Part shown: positions 7,964 through 16,032 of the stretch, in pieces
Numbering within the stretch: position 1 is the stretch's first letter
Layout: every line of letters starts with the position of its first letter
Source: CAWFNW01 sp963817405
Lineage (GTDB): Bacteria > Actinomycetota > Coriobacteriia > Anaerosomatales > Anaerosomataceae
NCBI GenBank assembly: GCA_963817405.1
Contig: CAWFNW010000003.1
Span: 62,001-126,000 of the forward strand
Direction: 5' to 3'
Length of the DNA: 64,000 nt
Program-made: the position numbers and the translations under genes
Notes under the pieces: model-generated
What the model was told of the DNA's origin: nothing
The model's database searches: none
What the model saw: only the letters and a program-made list of their open reading frames with translations

Positions 7964-9595
7964 CTACCCGCGCACAGCCTCGATGGCCTCTGCGAGCGTC
8001 ACGGTCGCCGGCGCTGCAAGCGCCTCGGCGATGCGTGCGTCTTCCAGCCGCTCGGCGATCTTCGGGCGTGCGCAGCAGATCGCGACGACGACGCCGTGCT
8101 TCTCAAGCCGGTCGACCGCATCACGGAGCGCGACGATGGCTGTGAGGTCGATGAAGGGCACACGCTCGAGGCTGATGACCACCGCGTGTGGCTCGGTATT
8201 GGTATGCAGCAGCGCCGCCTCGAACTGCTCGATCGCGCCGAAGAAGAACGGGCCGTCGATCGTGTAGACCATGACTCCTTCGGGGAGCGCGACCTCATCC
8301 CCGGGCGTGCGTCCGGCGACCTCGTCGCCATCGAGCAGGCGTACGTCGACGGCGGCGGTCATGCGGCGGAAGAAGTTGAGCATCGCGAGGATGACGCCCA
8401 CCTCGACCGCCACGACGAGGTCAGTGAAGACCGTCAGCACGAGCGTCACCAGCATGACAGCCACGTCCGAGCGGGGCGCGCGGCGCACCGTGCGCACTAC
8501 GCGGCCGAGGTCGCTCATGTTGAATGCGACCACGAACAGGATCGCAGCGAGCGCGGCAAGCGGCACCGATGCCGCAAGCGGCGCAAGCGCGACGACGACG
8601 AGCAGGACGGTCGCCACATGGACGACGCCGGCCAGCGGGCCGTTGCCGCCGTGCCGGACGTTGGTGGCCGTGCGCGCCACGGCGCCCGTCGCCGCGAAGC
8701 CGCCAAAGAGCGCGGAGAGCATGTTCGCAGCACCCTGGCCGACGAGCTCCTGGTTGGAGTTGTGCTTCGTGCCGGTCATGCCGTCGGCGACCGTCGCGGA
8801 GAGGAGCGACTCGATCGCGCCGAGGAGCGCGATTGCGAACGCCGGGCGGACGAGCTCGAGTGCCGTGGTGAGCGTGATGTCGGGGACCCCGAAGGAGGGG
8901 AGTCCCCGCGGAATGCCGCCGAACGCGGAGCCGATGGTCGCGACGCCCTCGGGGTGCGCGATGCCCACGAAGGCCGTGCTGGCGACGAGCGCAACGAGCG
9001 GGCCCGGAACCGCGCCCAGCACCGGAATCCGCGGCCAGAGCACGATCAGGAGGACGCTCGCAACGCCGAGGAGCGTGGTGGCCGGGTGCAGCTGCGGGAG
9101 GGCGCCGAGGAGCCCCAAGAGCTTCTCGTGGAAGGCTTCGGCGGCCACAGGCTCCAGGCCGAAGAAGTTCTGCCACTGCCCGATCCAGATGACGACAGCG
9201 ATGCCGGCGGTAAATCCGAGGATCACCGACTCGGGTATGAAGCGGATGACGTTCCCAAGCTTCGCGAGGCCGAAGATGACGAGCATGCCGCCCGCGAGCA
9301 AGGTGACCACCTGCAGCCCTGCGAAGCCGTACTGCGCGGTGACGCCGGCGAGCAGGACCGCGAAGGCGCCGGTCGGGCCGGCGATCTGTACCCGGCTGCC
9401 ACCGAAGAGCGTGACGACGAGGCCGGCGACGATCGCGGTGTAGAGGCCCTGTTCGGGCTTGGCGCCGCTCGCAATCGCGAACGCCATGGCGAGCGGGATC
9501 GCCACGACGCCGACGACGAGGCCGGCGACGAGGTTGCGGATCCAGTTGTCGCGGTTGAGCAGGCCCGCGCGCCACGCTTCAAGTATCGCTGGCAT
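7964..9595 (-). CDS. SulP family anion transporter with STAS domain
   Basis: A 543-residue SLC26/SulP transporter. The N-terminal part has the family repeats with many membrane helices (NLVAGLVVGVVAIPLAMAFA at the first, then GPTGAFAVLLAG). The QELVGQGAANMLSALFGG signature lies mid-protein. A cytoplasmic STAS domain ends the protein from about residue 430 (VMVYTIDGPFFFGAIEQFE, then VVISLERVPFIDLTAI). Substrates of such proteins include sulfate, bicarbonate and dicarboxylates; none can be assigned here. It is a single-gene unit on the minus strand. Confidence 0.95.
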   Translation of the reverse strand: MPAILEAWRAGLLNRDNWIRNLVAGLVVGVVAIPLAMAFAIASGAKPEQGLYTAIVAGLVVTLFGGSRVQIAGPTGAFAVLLAGVTAQYGFAGLQVVTLLAGGMLVIFGLAKLGNVIRFIPESVILGFTAGIAVVIWIGQWQNFFGLEPVAAEAFHEKLLGLLGALPQLHPATTLLGVASVLLIVLWPRIPVLGAVPGPLVALVASTAFVGIAHPEGVATIGSAFGGIPRGLPSFGVPDITLTTALELVRPAFAIALLGAIESLLSATVADGMTGTKHNSNQELVGQGAANMLSALFGGFAATGAVARTATNVRHGGNGPLAGVVHVATVLLVVVALAPLAASVPLAALAAILFVVAFNMSDLGRVVRTVRRAPRSDVAVMLVTLVLTVFTDLVVAVEVGVILAMLNFFRRMTAAVDVRLLDGDEVAGRTPGDEVALPEGVMVYTIDGPFFFGAIEQFEAALLHTNTEPHAVVISLERVPFIDLTAIVALRDAVDRLEKHGVVVAICCARPKIAERLEDARIAEALAAPATVTLAEAIEAVRG

Positions 9596-9701
9596 GAGTC
9601 CGATTTCCCCCGGGGATGAATGCTCAATACCGTATCAGACGCGGCGGCTTCCGGCGGTTACGGCTCGGTGCCGAGTGGCGGAGTCCTCTCCGGGACGTGA
9701 A

Positions 9702-9725
9702 GCGGCCCCCGAAGCCGGGGGCCGC
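9702..9725 (-). terminator. Hairpin downstream of rubrerythrin
   Basis: A perfect 9-bp GC-rich stem (arms 9702-9710 and 9717-9725) with a 6-base loop, 35 bases after the rubrerythrin stop. There is no strong T-tract, so it may be weak or factor-assisted. Confidence 0.55.
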
Positions 9726-9759
9726 CAAAGCGCGCTGGGCTTGTCAGTCTAAGCTGCGG

Positions 9760-10335
9760 CTAGTAGGGCTCGACCAGCAGCTCGTAGAACGCCTGCGGGT
9801 GCTTGCAGGCCGGGCAGACCTTCGGGGCCTCCGCGCCCTCGTGCACGTAGCCGCAGTTGCGACACTTCCAGCGCACGACGCTGTCGCGCTTGAAGACGGT
9901 GCCGGCCTTGACGTTCGCGGCGAGCGCGCGGTAGCGAGCTTCGTGGTGCTTCTCGACGTCCGCGATCTCGCGGAACGAGGTGGCGATAGCCTTGAACCCC
10001 TCCTTATCCGCAACCGCGGCGAAGTCCGGATAGAGCGTGCCCCACTCCATCAGCTCGCCGTCCGCCGCGTGCTTGAGGTTCTCGACGGTCGTTCCGATGC
10101 CGCCCGCCGGATAGCTCGCGGTGATCTTGGCGTCGCCGCCCTTGAGGTGCTTGTAGAACACCTTGGCGTGCTCTCTCTCGTTCTCCGCCGTCTCCAAGAA
10201 GAGCGCGGCGATCTGCTCGTAGCCCTCTTTCTGAGCTGCCGACGCGTAGAAGGTGTACCGGTTGCGGGCCTGGCTCTCGCCGGCGAAGGCCTTCAGGAGG
10301 TTGAGCTCGGTCTTGGTTCCCTTGATGGAAGGCAT
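9760..10335 (-). CDS. Rubrerythrin
   Basis: A 191-residue classic rubrerythrin: a four-helix diiron domain with FAGESQARNRYTFY, ETAENEREHAKVF and EIADVEKHHEARY supplying the Glu/His ligands, then a C-terminal rubredoxin-like domain with two CxxC knuckles (CRNCGYVHEG and CPACKHPQAFYE). It reduces hydrogen peroxide in the cytosol of anaerobes, with electrons from rubredoxin or NAD(P)H oxidoreductases. The ATG has GAGAGGAG six bases upstream. It supports an anaerobic, oxygen-exposed lifestyle. Confidence 0.97.
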   Translation of the reverse strand: MPSIKGTKTELNLLKAFAGESQARNRYTFYASAAQKEGYEQIAALFLETAENEREHAKVFYKHLKGGDAKITASYPAGGIGTTVENLKHAADGELMEWGTLYPDFAAVADKEGFKAIATSFREIADVEKHHEARYRALAANVKAGTVFKRDSVVRWKCRNCGYVHEGAEAPKVCPACKHPQAFYELLVEPY

Positions 10336-10532
10336 GCAGGGCTCCTCTCAGTCGTGCTAAGTGTGGTACCCCCCGAGCATACCCGAACGGCGCTGATTCG
10401 GGCTGCGTTTCGGCTGCCCGAATTGTGTTCCCCATCACACTTCTTCGGGAACGTATAGAAGGTAGGTGTCCGGCGCCGCGGGGCAGACGACCGGGCCTGT
10501 TCCTGCTGTCGGAGCACGGAAGGGGTGGACAC

Positions 10533-12208
10533 ATGGTACGGAGAATGGACCGCAGCATCGCCGTTCTGCTCACGATCGTCTTGACCGTGGTGCTGGCGGT
10601 GAGCCCGGCACTGGCAGTGGCCAAGCCGGACGTCCTCAAAGGGGTACCGCACGGCGGGCCAAAGGCGTCGCCGACGGTGAAACTCCAGTTGCTCGCGATC
10701 AACGACTTCCACGGGCAGCTGCCGTACTACAACGCAACGCTCGGCGGGGCGGCGGTGCTGAGCGCGTACCTCGACAAGTTCGAAGCCGAAGGCCGCCGCC
10801 GATGGTTGCTCAGACGATGCGCCTTGGCGTCGGCGACCTCATCGGCGCAAGTCCGGCGGTATCGGGCCTGCTGCAGGATGAGCCCACCATGCATGTGATG
10901 GACATGCTCGACTTCGAGTACTCGGCGGTCGGTAACCACGAGTTCGACGAGGGCATCAAGGAACTCTACCGCCTGCAGTGCGGCGGCTGGAGCCCCATCA
11001 CCGGTCCTCTCACCGGACGCTGGTCCGGCACCGACATGAAGTACCTCGCTGCGAACGTGGTGTTCGCAAGAACCGGCGAGACGATCTTCCGGCCGTACGT
11101 CGTGAAGCGCATCGGCGGGATTCCGGTCGGGTTCATAGGCATCTCGTATCAGGACACGCCGACGATCGTGACGGCCGCGGGTACCGCGGGTCTGAAGTTC
11201 CTCCCCGAGGCCGAGACCGTGAACAAGTACGTCAAGAAGCTCAAGCGGCGCGGCGTCGAGGCGATCGTCGTCCTCATCCACGATGGTGGAGCCGGCAAGG
11301 CCGACGGTAGTGGACCGATCACGGGTCCGATCGTCCCGATCATCGAGGCGATGGACCACGAGGTCGACGTGGTCATGACCGCGCACTCGCACGCTGAGTA
11401 CTGGGGCACCGTCGACGGCAAGCTCGTGACGCAAGCGTACTCGGCAGGGCGCGCAGTCGCCGATGTCGACTTGGTGCTGAGCCGTGCGACGGGGGACGTC
11501 ATCACAAAGACCGCGCGAATCGTGCGCACCGTGCGCGATCCGAAGCCGGCATGGTTGGTCGAGGATCCCGCAGTCGCCAAGTACGTCGCCTCTACCACGG
11601 CGCTTCTCGCTCCCATCATTAACCGCGTCGTGGGGACGGCAGCGACGGACATCACGCGCACGCAGAACGCGGCCGGCGAGTCGGCGCTCGGCGACCTCAT
11701 CGCTGACGCGCAGGCGTGGGCGATGGAAACGCCCATCGCGATGATGAACCCTGGCGGCATTCGAGCGGACCTGAATGCGGGAGAAGTGTTGTGGGGTGAG
11801 CTCTTCGCCATCCAGCCCTTCTCGAACAGCCTCGTGGCGATCGATCTCAAGGGTTCCGACATCCATGATGCGTTGGAGCAACAGTGGATGGGTGGCAACG
11901 CCGGCACGGCTGCCAAGGTGCTGCAGATACACGGCATCTCGTACAAGTGGGACGCGGCAGCGGCAGCGGGCAGCCGGGTCAATCCCGCCGACATCCTTGT
12001 GGGCGGCGTACCGATTGATCTTGCGGCCACCTACCGCGTCACCATGAACAACTTCCTTGCCGATGGCGGCGACAACTTCGCGGCGTTCAAGAACGGAACG
12101 AACCGGTTGATCGGTGGCTTCGACCTTGATGCGCTGGTTGACTACATCATCCAGCTGCCGCAGCCGTTCAGCGCGCCAATGGGAGGCCGCATCCAGCTAC
12201 TTCCGTAG
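10533..12208 (+). pseudogene. Secreted 5'-nucleotidase / metallophosphatase, frameshifted
   Basis: A UshA/YfkN-type exported nucleotidase of about 558 residues. The ATG at 10533 (GGAAGGGG ribosome site) begins a signal peptide (RSIAVLLTIVLTVVLAVSPA, cleavage after ALA) and the first metal motif NDFHGQLP. The frame then breaks between about 10791 and 10802. One base shifted, it continues with VGDLIGASPAVSG, SAVGNHEFDEGIKEL, MTAHSHAEYWG and a full C-terminal substrate domain (NPGGIRADLNAG, NNFLADGGDNFAAF) to 12208. All active-site blocks are present, so a single-base sequence error is likelier than decay. It would hydrolyse nucleotides or UDP-sugars outside the cell. Confidence 0.85.
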
Positions 12209-12227
12209 GACTAAGGAGAAGCATCGC

Positions 12228-12581
12228 ATGAGTGATGACAACGACATGACCGGCACTGCAGCGCCGCAACCAGACGCGCCGGCACCCCAGGCGCCACCGC
12301 CCACGCCCGAGGCCGACCCGTGGCGTGACGTCGTCGCAGGCTTCGAGACCCTGGCGACCGCCATCGGCCGCTGGGCGAAGTCGGTCGTGGACGACCCGGA
12401 GAATCGCCGTCGCGCGCAGCAGCTCAAGGAGCGGCTGGGGGACGTAGCACGGGACTTCGGGGACGCGGCCGACAAGGCCGCCGACAAGATACGCGGCGCT
12501 GCCGAGAAGCGAGAGCAGCAGCGACCCGACGAGGCTGACGCACCAGAGGCAACGCCTCCAAGAGGCGACCGAGCGGAGTAG
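12228..12581 (+). CDS. Small charged helical protein, unknown function
   Basis: A 117-residue protein with a proline/alanine-rich N-terminus (residues 8-33) followed by an amphipathic, charged helical region (WRDVVAGFETLATAIGRWAK, then NRRRAQQLKERLGDVARDFG). It has no membrane segment or cysteine. The ATG at 12228 has AAGGAG upstream and lies 20 bases after the nucleotidase stop, so the two are probably co-transcribed. A function cannot be assigned. Confidence 0.75.
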   Translation: MSDDNDMTGTAAPQPDAPAPQAPPPTPEADPWRDVVAGFETLATAIGRWAKSVVDDPENRRRAQQLKERLGDVARDFGDAADKAADKIRGAAEKREQQRPDEADAPEATPPRGDRAE

Positions 12582-12601
12582 CGGAGTCGGAGCGGAGTGT
12601 G

Positions 12602-12630
12602 AGGCGGGCGTCGAGGTTCGGCGTCCGCCT
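12602..12630 (+). terminator. Hairpin between the small helical gene and hisG
   Basis: Imperfect 12-bp stem (arms 12602-12613 and 12619-12630, two non-Watson-Crick positions, 5-base loop) 20 bases after the upstream stop, followed by a pyrimidine-rich run. Confidence 0.55.
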
Positions 12631-12705
12631 CCTCTTGCCTCTATCGCTGCATCACAAGAGAGTGATAGAGTAGTCGTGCTCCAACCGGTCGTCGAAAGGG
12701 CTCAC

Positions 12706-13578
12706 ATGCTGTCCATCGCGCTGCCCAAGGGAAGCCTCGGCGAGCAGACGCTGCTCCTCTTCGAACAGGCGGATCTCGAGGTCCGCAAGTCGAGCCGTGA
12801 GTACAATCCCACGATCGCCGACCCGCGGATCGACAAGGTGAAGATTCTGCGCCCGCAGGAGATCCCGGTCTACGTCGCTCAGGGCTACTTCGACCTCGGC
12901 ATCTCGGGCTTCGACTGGGTGACCGAGTCAGGCGCCGATGTCGTCGAAGTCGCCGAGCTGCCGTACGCGAAGACCGGCACCGGTGTCGTGAAGATGGTGC
13001 TCGCCGTTCCGGAGGAGTCTCCCGTTCACGTGGCTGCGGACATCGCGCCCGGCAGCCGCATCACGACCGAGTTCCCCAACGTCACGCGCGCGTACTTTGA
13101 GAAGCTCGGCATCCCGGTGGAGGTATCGTTCAGCTACGGCGCGACCGAGGCGAAGGTGCCCGAGATTATGGACGCGCTCGTCGACCTCACCGAGACCGGC
13201 TCAACGCTGCGGCGCAACGGGCTGAGGAGCGTCGATGTCGTGCTCACGTCGACCACGCGCCTCCTGGCCAACAAGGATGCCTGGACCGATCCGGTCAAGC
13301 GCGTGGAGATCGAGGAGATCCGCACGCTCTTGCTCGGTGTCATCGAGGCGCGCGGCCGCGTGCTCCTGGAGATGAACGTGTGCGCCGAGCGGTTGGAGGC
13401 GGTCATCGCTGAACTGCCCGCGATGAAGCGGCCGACGGTCAACCAGCTCTATGGGTCGAAGGACTACGCGGTAGCCACGGTCGCCGACAAGAACACCGTG
13501 AACGTGCTGATTCCGCGCCTGAAGGCCGCCGGCGCCGAGGACATCCTGGAGCTCGCGATCAGCAAGATCGTGAAGTAG
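12706..13578 (+). CDS. hisG: ATP phosphoribosyltransferase (long form)
   Basis: HisG joins ATP and PRPP in the first step of histidine synthesis. This is the 290-residue long form, whose C-terminal ACT-like regulatory domain (from about residue 210, ending in KKNTVNV-like ADKNTVNVLIPRLKAAGAED) binds histidine for feedback inhibition. The catalytic part shows LSIALPKGSLGEQTL at the start and the PRPP loop DLTETGSTLRRNGL (about residue 165). The ATG at 12706 with GAAAGG was chosen over one ten codons earlier. No other his gene is nearby. Confidence 0.96.
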   Translation: MLSIALPKGSLGEQTLLLFEQADLEVRKSSREYNPTIADPRIDKVKILRPQEIPVYVAQGYFDLGISGFDWVTESGADVVEVAELPYAKTGTGVVKMVLAVPEESPVHVAADIAPGSRITTEFPNVTRAYFEKLGIPVEVSFSYGATEAKVPEIMDALVDLTETGSTLRRNGLRSVDVVLTSTTRLLANKDAWTDPVKRVEIEEIRTLLLGVIEARGRVLLEMNVCAERLEAVIAELPAMKRPTVNQLYGSKDYAVATVADKNTVNVLIPRLKAAGAEDILELAISKIVK

Positions 13579-13618
13579 GAATCTGCCCGGCACGCTGGCA
13601 CGCTGTTTGCGCTGTGCA

Positions 13619-13637
13619 CCGCGTCCGACCGACGCGG
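13619..13637 (+). promoter_or_regulatory. GC-rich hairpin before the copper module
   Basis: A perfect 7-bp stem (13619-13625 with 13631-13637, 5-base loop) between hisG and the first gene of the copper module, ending directly at the GGGGAGG ribosome site of the next gene. It could terminate hisG or control initiation downstream; the sequence does not decide. Confidence 0.35.
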
Positions 13638-13653
13638 GGAGGCAGCCACCGGC

Positions 13654-14088
13654 GTGACCAGGCGTAACGGCATACTGAGCGTCTACGGCCCCGTGCTCCT
13701 CGCGGCCGTGCTGATCATGGGCGTGGCGCCGACCTGCATCATGCCGGGCTGCGACGTCAGCGGCGCCGCCGCGGACACCGGCGCCTGCGCGCCTGCCCTC
13801 GGAGCACCCGCGTCCCGGTCAGCTGAGCCCCGGTTCATCTCCGTGTGCGGCTCGCATTCCACCCAAGCCCCCGCACCGCAGCCCTGCCATGAGGGCGGCC
13901 GCGCCACGGTCATGACGCACGGTATTCCGGACGCCATGACTGCGTCCGCCGTCCACCTGCCTCCGGCAGCCGCGCTCGCGCAGCTCATCGAGCTGCCTGC
14001 CGTCATCACGAAGGCCCAAGTCGCTGAGGTCTCGGGCGCGCCTGAGGCACCGCCACCCGACCCACTCGGGGTTCGCCTGTCCATCTGA
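13654..14088 (+). CDS. Secreted Cys/His/Met-containing protein of the copper module
   Basis: A 144-residue exported protein starting at GTG 13654 (GGGGAGG seven bases away). One hydrophobic helix (VYGPVLLAAVLIMGVAP) acts as signal or anchor and is followed by clustered thiols and possible metal ligands: TCIMPGCD, GACAP, VCGSHSTQ, PQPCHEGG. The rest is alanine/proline-rich. I recognise no domain. Its position before two cupredoxin genes and copA suggests extracytoplasmic copper binding, an inference from context only. Confidence 0.7.
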   Translation: MTRRNGILSVYGPVLLAAVLIMGVAPTCIMPGCDVSGAAADTGACAPALGAPASRSAEPRFISVCGSHSTQAPAPQPCHEGGRATVMTHGIPDAMTASAVHLPPAAALAQLIELPAVITKAQVAEVSGAPEAPPPDPLGVRLSI

Positions 14089-14164
14089 TCGCTCATCGTG
14101 TCACAGTAGAGGGGACGCTTTCGCCCTCCCTCGCCTGGCCCTTCCTGACACGAGGAGACGATTC

Positions 14165-15406
14165 GTGAACCTGTTCCTCCCCATGCTCGGCGTGGGGCTC
14201 GTCACCAGCATTCACTGCGTGGCCATGTGCGGCCCGCTCGTGCTGACGTATGCCGTCAAGGGCGCCGAGAAGGGCCCATGGCTGCATCGCATGCTGCCGC
14301 ACTTCGCCTATCAAGGCGCGAAGATCGCGAGCTACGTGCTCGTCGGTCTGGCGCTTGGCGCGCTTGGGTCGCTCTTCGACTTCGGTGGACTCCGGGGCTG
14401 GGTGACGGTCTTCGCCGGTATCTTCATGGTGCTACTCGGCCTGCAGATGACCGGGAAGTTCCCGGTGTTGCGTCGTCTCTCCTTCCGCCCGCCCAAGGCG
14501 CTCATGAACGCGCTCGGGTCGATGCGGAAGAAGGCGAAAGCCGACGAGGTCGCCGGGCATGCGAGCCTCGCGACACCCCTCGCGTTCGGCCTGCTGACCG
14601 GCTTGATGCCGTGTGGGCCCCTTCAGTCCGCACAGATAGCGGCGGCCGGAACCGGCAGCGCAGTCTCCGGCGCGCTCGCGATGCTCGGCTTCGGCCTGGG
14701 TACCGCGCCGCTGATGCTCGGCTTCGGCGCCGTTTCCGGCGTGCTCTCGGCCAAGTTCAAGCAGCGCATGATGGTCGTGGCCGCAGTCTTCATCGCCATT
14801 CTTGGCCTCGTCATGTTGAACCGAGGACTCATGCTCATCGGCTCGCCGGTGACGGCGCAGTCGATCAAGCAGGCGGTCGTCGGATCCCCGACGACCCAGC
14901 CGAACGGCCAGCCGCAGTACGCGGTCGACGCCGACGGCGTTGCCGTCGTCCAGATCGCCATCGAGAACACGCGGTTCATCCCGCAGTCGGTGAACATCCC
15001 CGCTGACCAGCCAGTACGGTTGGTGGTGGATCGCCGTGAAGACAACTCGTGCTCGGACCAGCTGGCGGTTCCGCAGCTGGGTGTGCTTGTCGACCTGAAA
15101 CCGTTCGCAACGACGACAGTCGATCTACCGGCCGCGAAGGCCGGCACCTACACGCTGACCTGCGGCATGGGCATGATGAGCGGCTCGCTCGTCGTCGGCG
15201 CGGCTGCAGCAGCGGCTGCGGGGGCGACCTTCCCGCTCGGCGCCGTACTCGCGGCGCTCGCAATCGTCGGACTCGTCATTGCACTGTGGGCGACATCGCG
15301 CACGTCCGGCACACGGCTCAACCCGCGCGAACTGATCGTGCTCGGCGTGGTCGCCCTCGCGGCCGTGATCGCCGGCTTGTCGCTCGGCGGCATGTTCGGC
15401 AACTGA
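14165..15406 (+). CDS. TauE/SafE (UreH-like) membrane protein fused to a cupredoxin-like domain
   Basis: A 413-residue fusion. Residues 1-235 are a UreH/TauE-SafE-type six-helix domain with Cys-containing helices (TSIHCVAMCGPLVLTY; GLLTGLMPCGPLQSAQIAAA). Residues about 255-345 form an extracytoplasmic cupredoxin-like beta domain with a lone Cys (EDNSCSDQ) and the end motif YTLTCGMGMMSG. Two more helices close the protein. It probably moves or hands over a soft metal, most likely copper, next to the CopA ATPase two genes later. The usual cupredoxin His ligands are not evident. Start GTG 14165 with GAGGAG. A close paralogue lies at 58239-59285. Confidence 0.85.
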   Translation: MNLFLPMLGVGLVTSIHCVAMCGPLVLTYAVKGAEKGPWLHRMLPHFAYQGAKIASYVLVGLALGALGSLFDFGGLRGWVTVFAGIFMVLLGLQMTGKFPVLRRLSFRPPKALMNALGSMRKKAKADEVAGHASLATPLAFGLLTGLMPCGPLQSAQIAAAGTGSAVSGALAMLGFGLGTAPLMLGFGAVSGVLSAKFKQRMMVVAAVFIAILGLVMLNRGLMLIGSPVTAQSIKQAVVGSPTTQPNGQPQYAVDADGVAVVQIAIENTRFIPQSVNIPADQPVRLVVDRREDNSCSDQLAVPQLGVLVDLKPFATTTVDLPAAKAGTYTLTCGMGMMSGSLVVGAAAAAAAGATFPLGAVLAALAIVGLVIALWATSRTSGTRLNPRELIVLGVVALAAVIAGLSLGGMFGN

Positions 15407-15437
15407 TTCTGCAACCCAAACACCGAAGGAGACTCTC

Positions 15438-15977
15438 ATGACTGAAGCAAAGAAGACCGGCAATGGTGCGCTTCGCTCCGTGCTCATCGCGGGCATCATC
15501 ATCGCCGCGTTCGTGGGCTCGTACTCGCTGGCCGCAGCGCGCTCGAAGGGCGCCGTATCGTCTGCGAAGTCGCCCAGCGGCCTGACGCAAGCGGGCAACG
15601 GCACACCAGGCGCGCCCGGTGGCGCTGGTTCCGGTGCCGCGTGTGCCTGCTGTGGCGGCGCGGGCTCCAGCGAGCCCGTCGAAGGCGCGGCGGCCGTGGA
15701 CGGCGACGTGCAGCGCATCACCGTCGACCTGTCGAGCGGCTCGTACAACCCCAACGTCATCAAGCTCGTCCCCGGCGTTCCGGCCGAGATCACCTTCGGT
15801 CAGAGCTCGGGCTGCACCGCGCAGGTGATCTCGAAGGACCTCGGGTTCTCCGAGGATCTCACGAGCGGTCCGGTGACGGTGAAGGTGCCCGCCCTCAAGG
15901 CCGGTACCTATGAGTTCAGCTGCGGCATGGAGATGGTGTTCGGTTCGATCGTCGTGGAAGAGGCCCCCACCAGCTGA
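15438..15977 (+). CDS. Membrane-anchored cupredoxin-like protein
   Basis: A 179-residue protein: one N-terminal helix (SVLIAGIIIAAFVGSYSLAA) as signal anchor, a Gly/Ser linker carrying a thiol cluster (AACACCGGAG), then a cupredoxin-like domain (residues 90-172) with GSYNPNVIKL, SSGCTAQV and the terminal YEFSCGMEMVFGS. The ligand set is Cys plus CGM/M rather than the His-Cys-His-Met of type 1 copper sites. It lies 31 bases after the TauE/SafE fusion, whose cupredoxin part it resembles, and 55 bases before copA. I infer a periplasmic-side copper carrier or redox partner. Confidence 0.85.
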   Translation: MTEAKKTGNGALRSVLIAGIIIAAFVGSYSLAAARSKGAVSSAKSPSGLTQAGNGTPGAPGGAGSGAACACCGGAGSSEPVEGAAAVDGDVQRITVDLSSGSYNPNVIKLVPGVPAEITFGQSSGCTAQVISKDLGFSEDLTSGPVTVKVPALKAGTYEFSCGMEMVFGSIVVEEAPTS

Positions 15978-16032
15978 TCTCTCGCCGGAATCACGATTCC
16001 GGATGAGCGAATCTCCGAGAAGGAGTAGCGTT

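Noticed and set aside
7889..9619. Long plus-strand open frame (576 codons) opposite SulP
   Set aside because: It is antisense to a clear transporter; its translation is charged, repetitive in Arg/Asp/Glu/His, with no motif, a usual effect of high GC.
12651..12666. Short dyad ATCAC-6-GTGAT before hisG as an operator
   Set aside because: A 5-bp arm in GC-rich DNA is weak evidence, and no matching site is seen elsewhere in the window.
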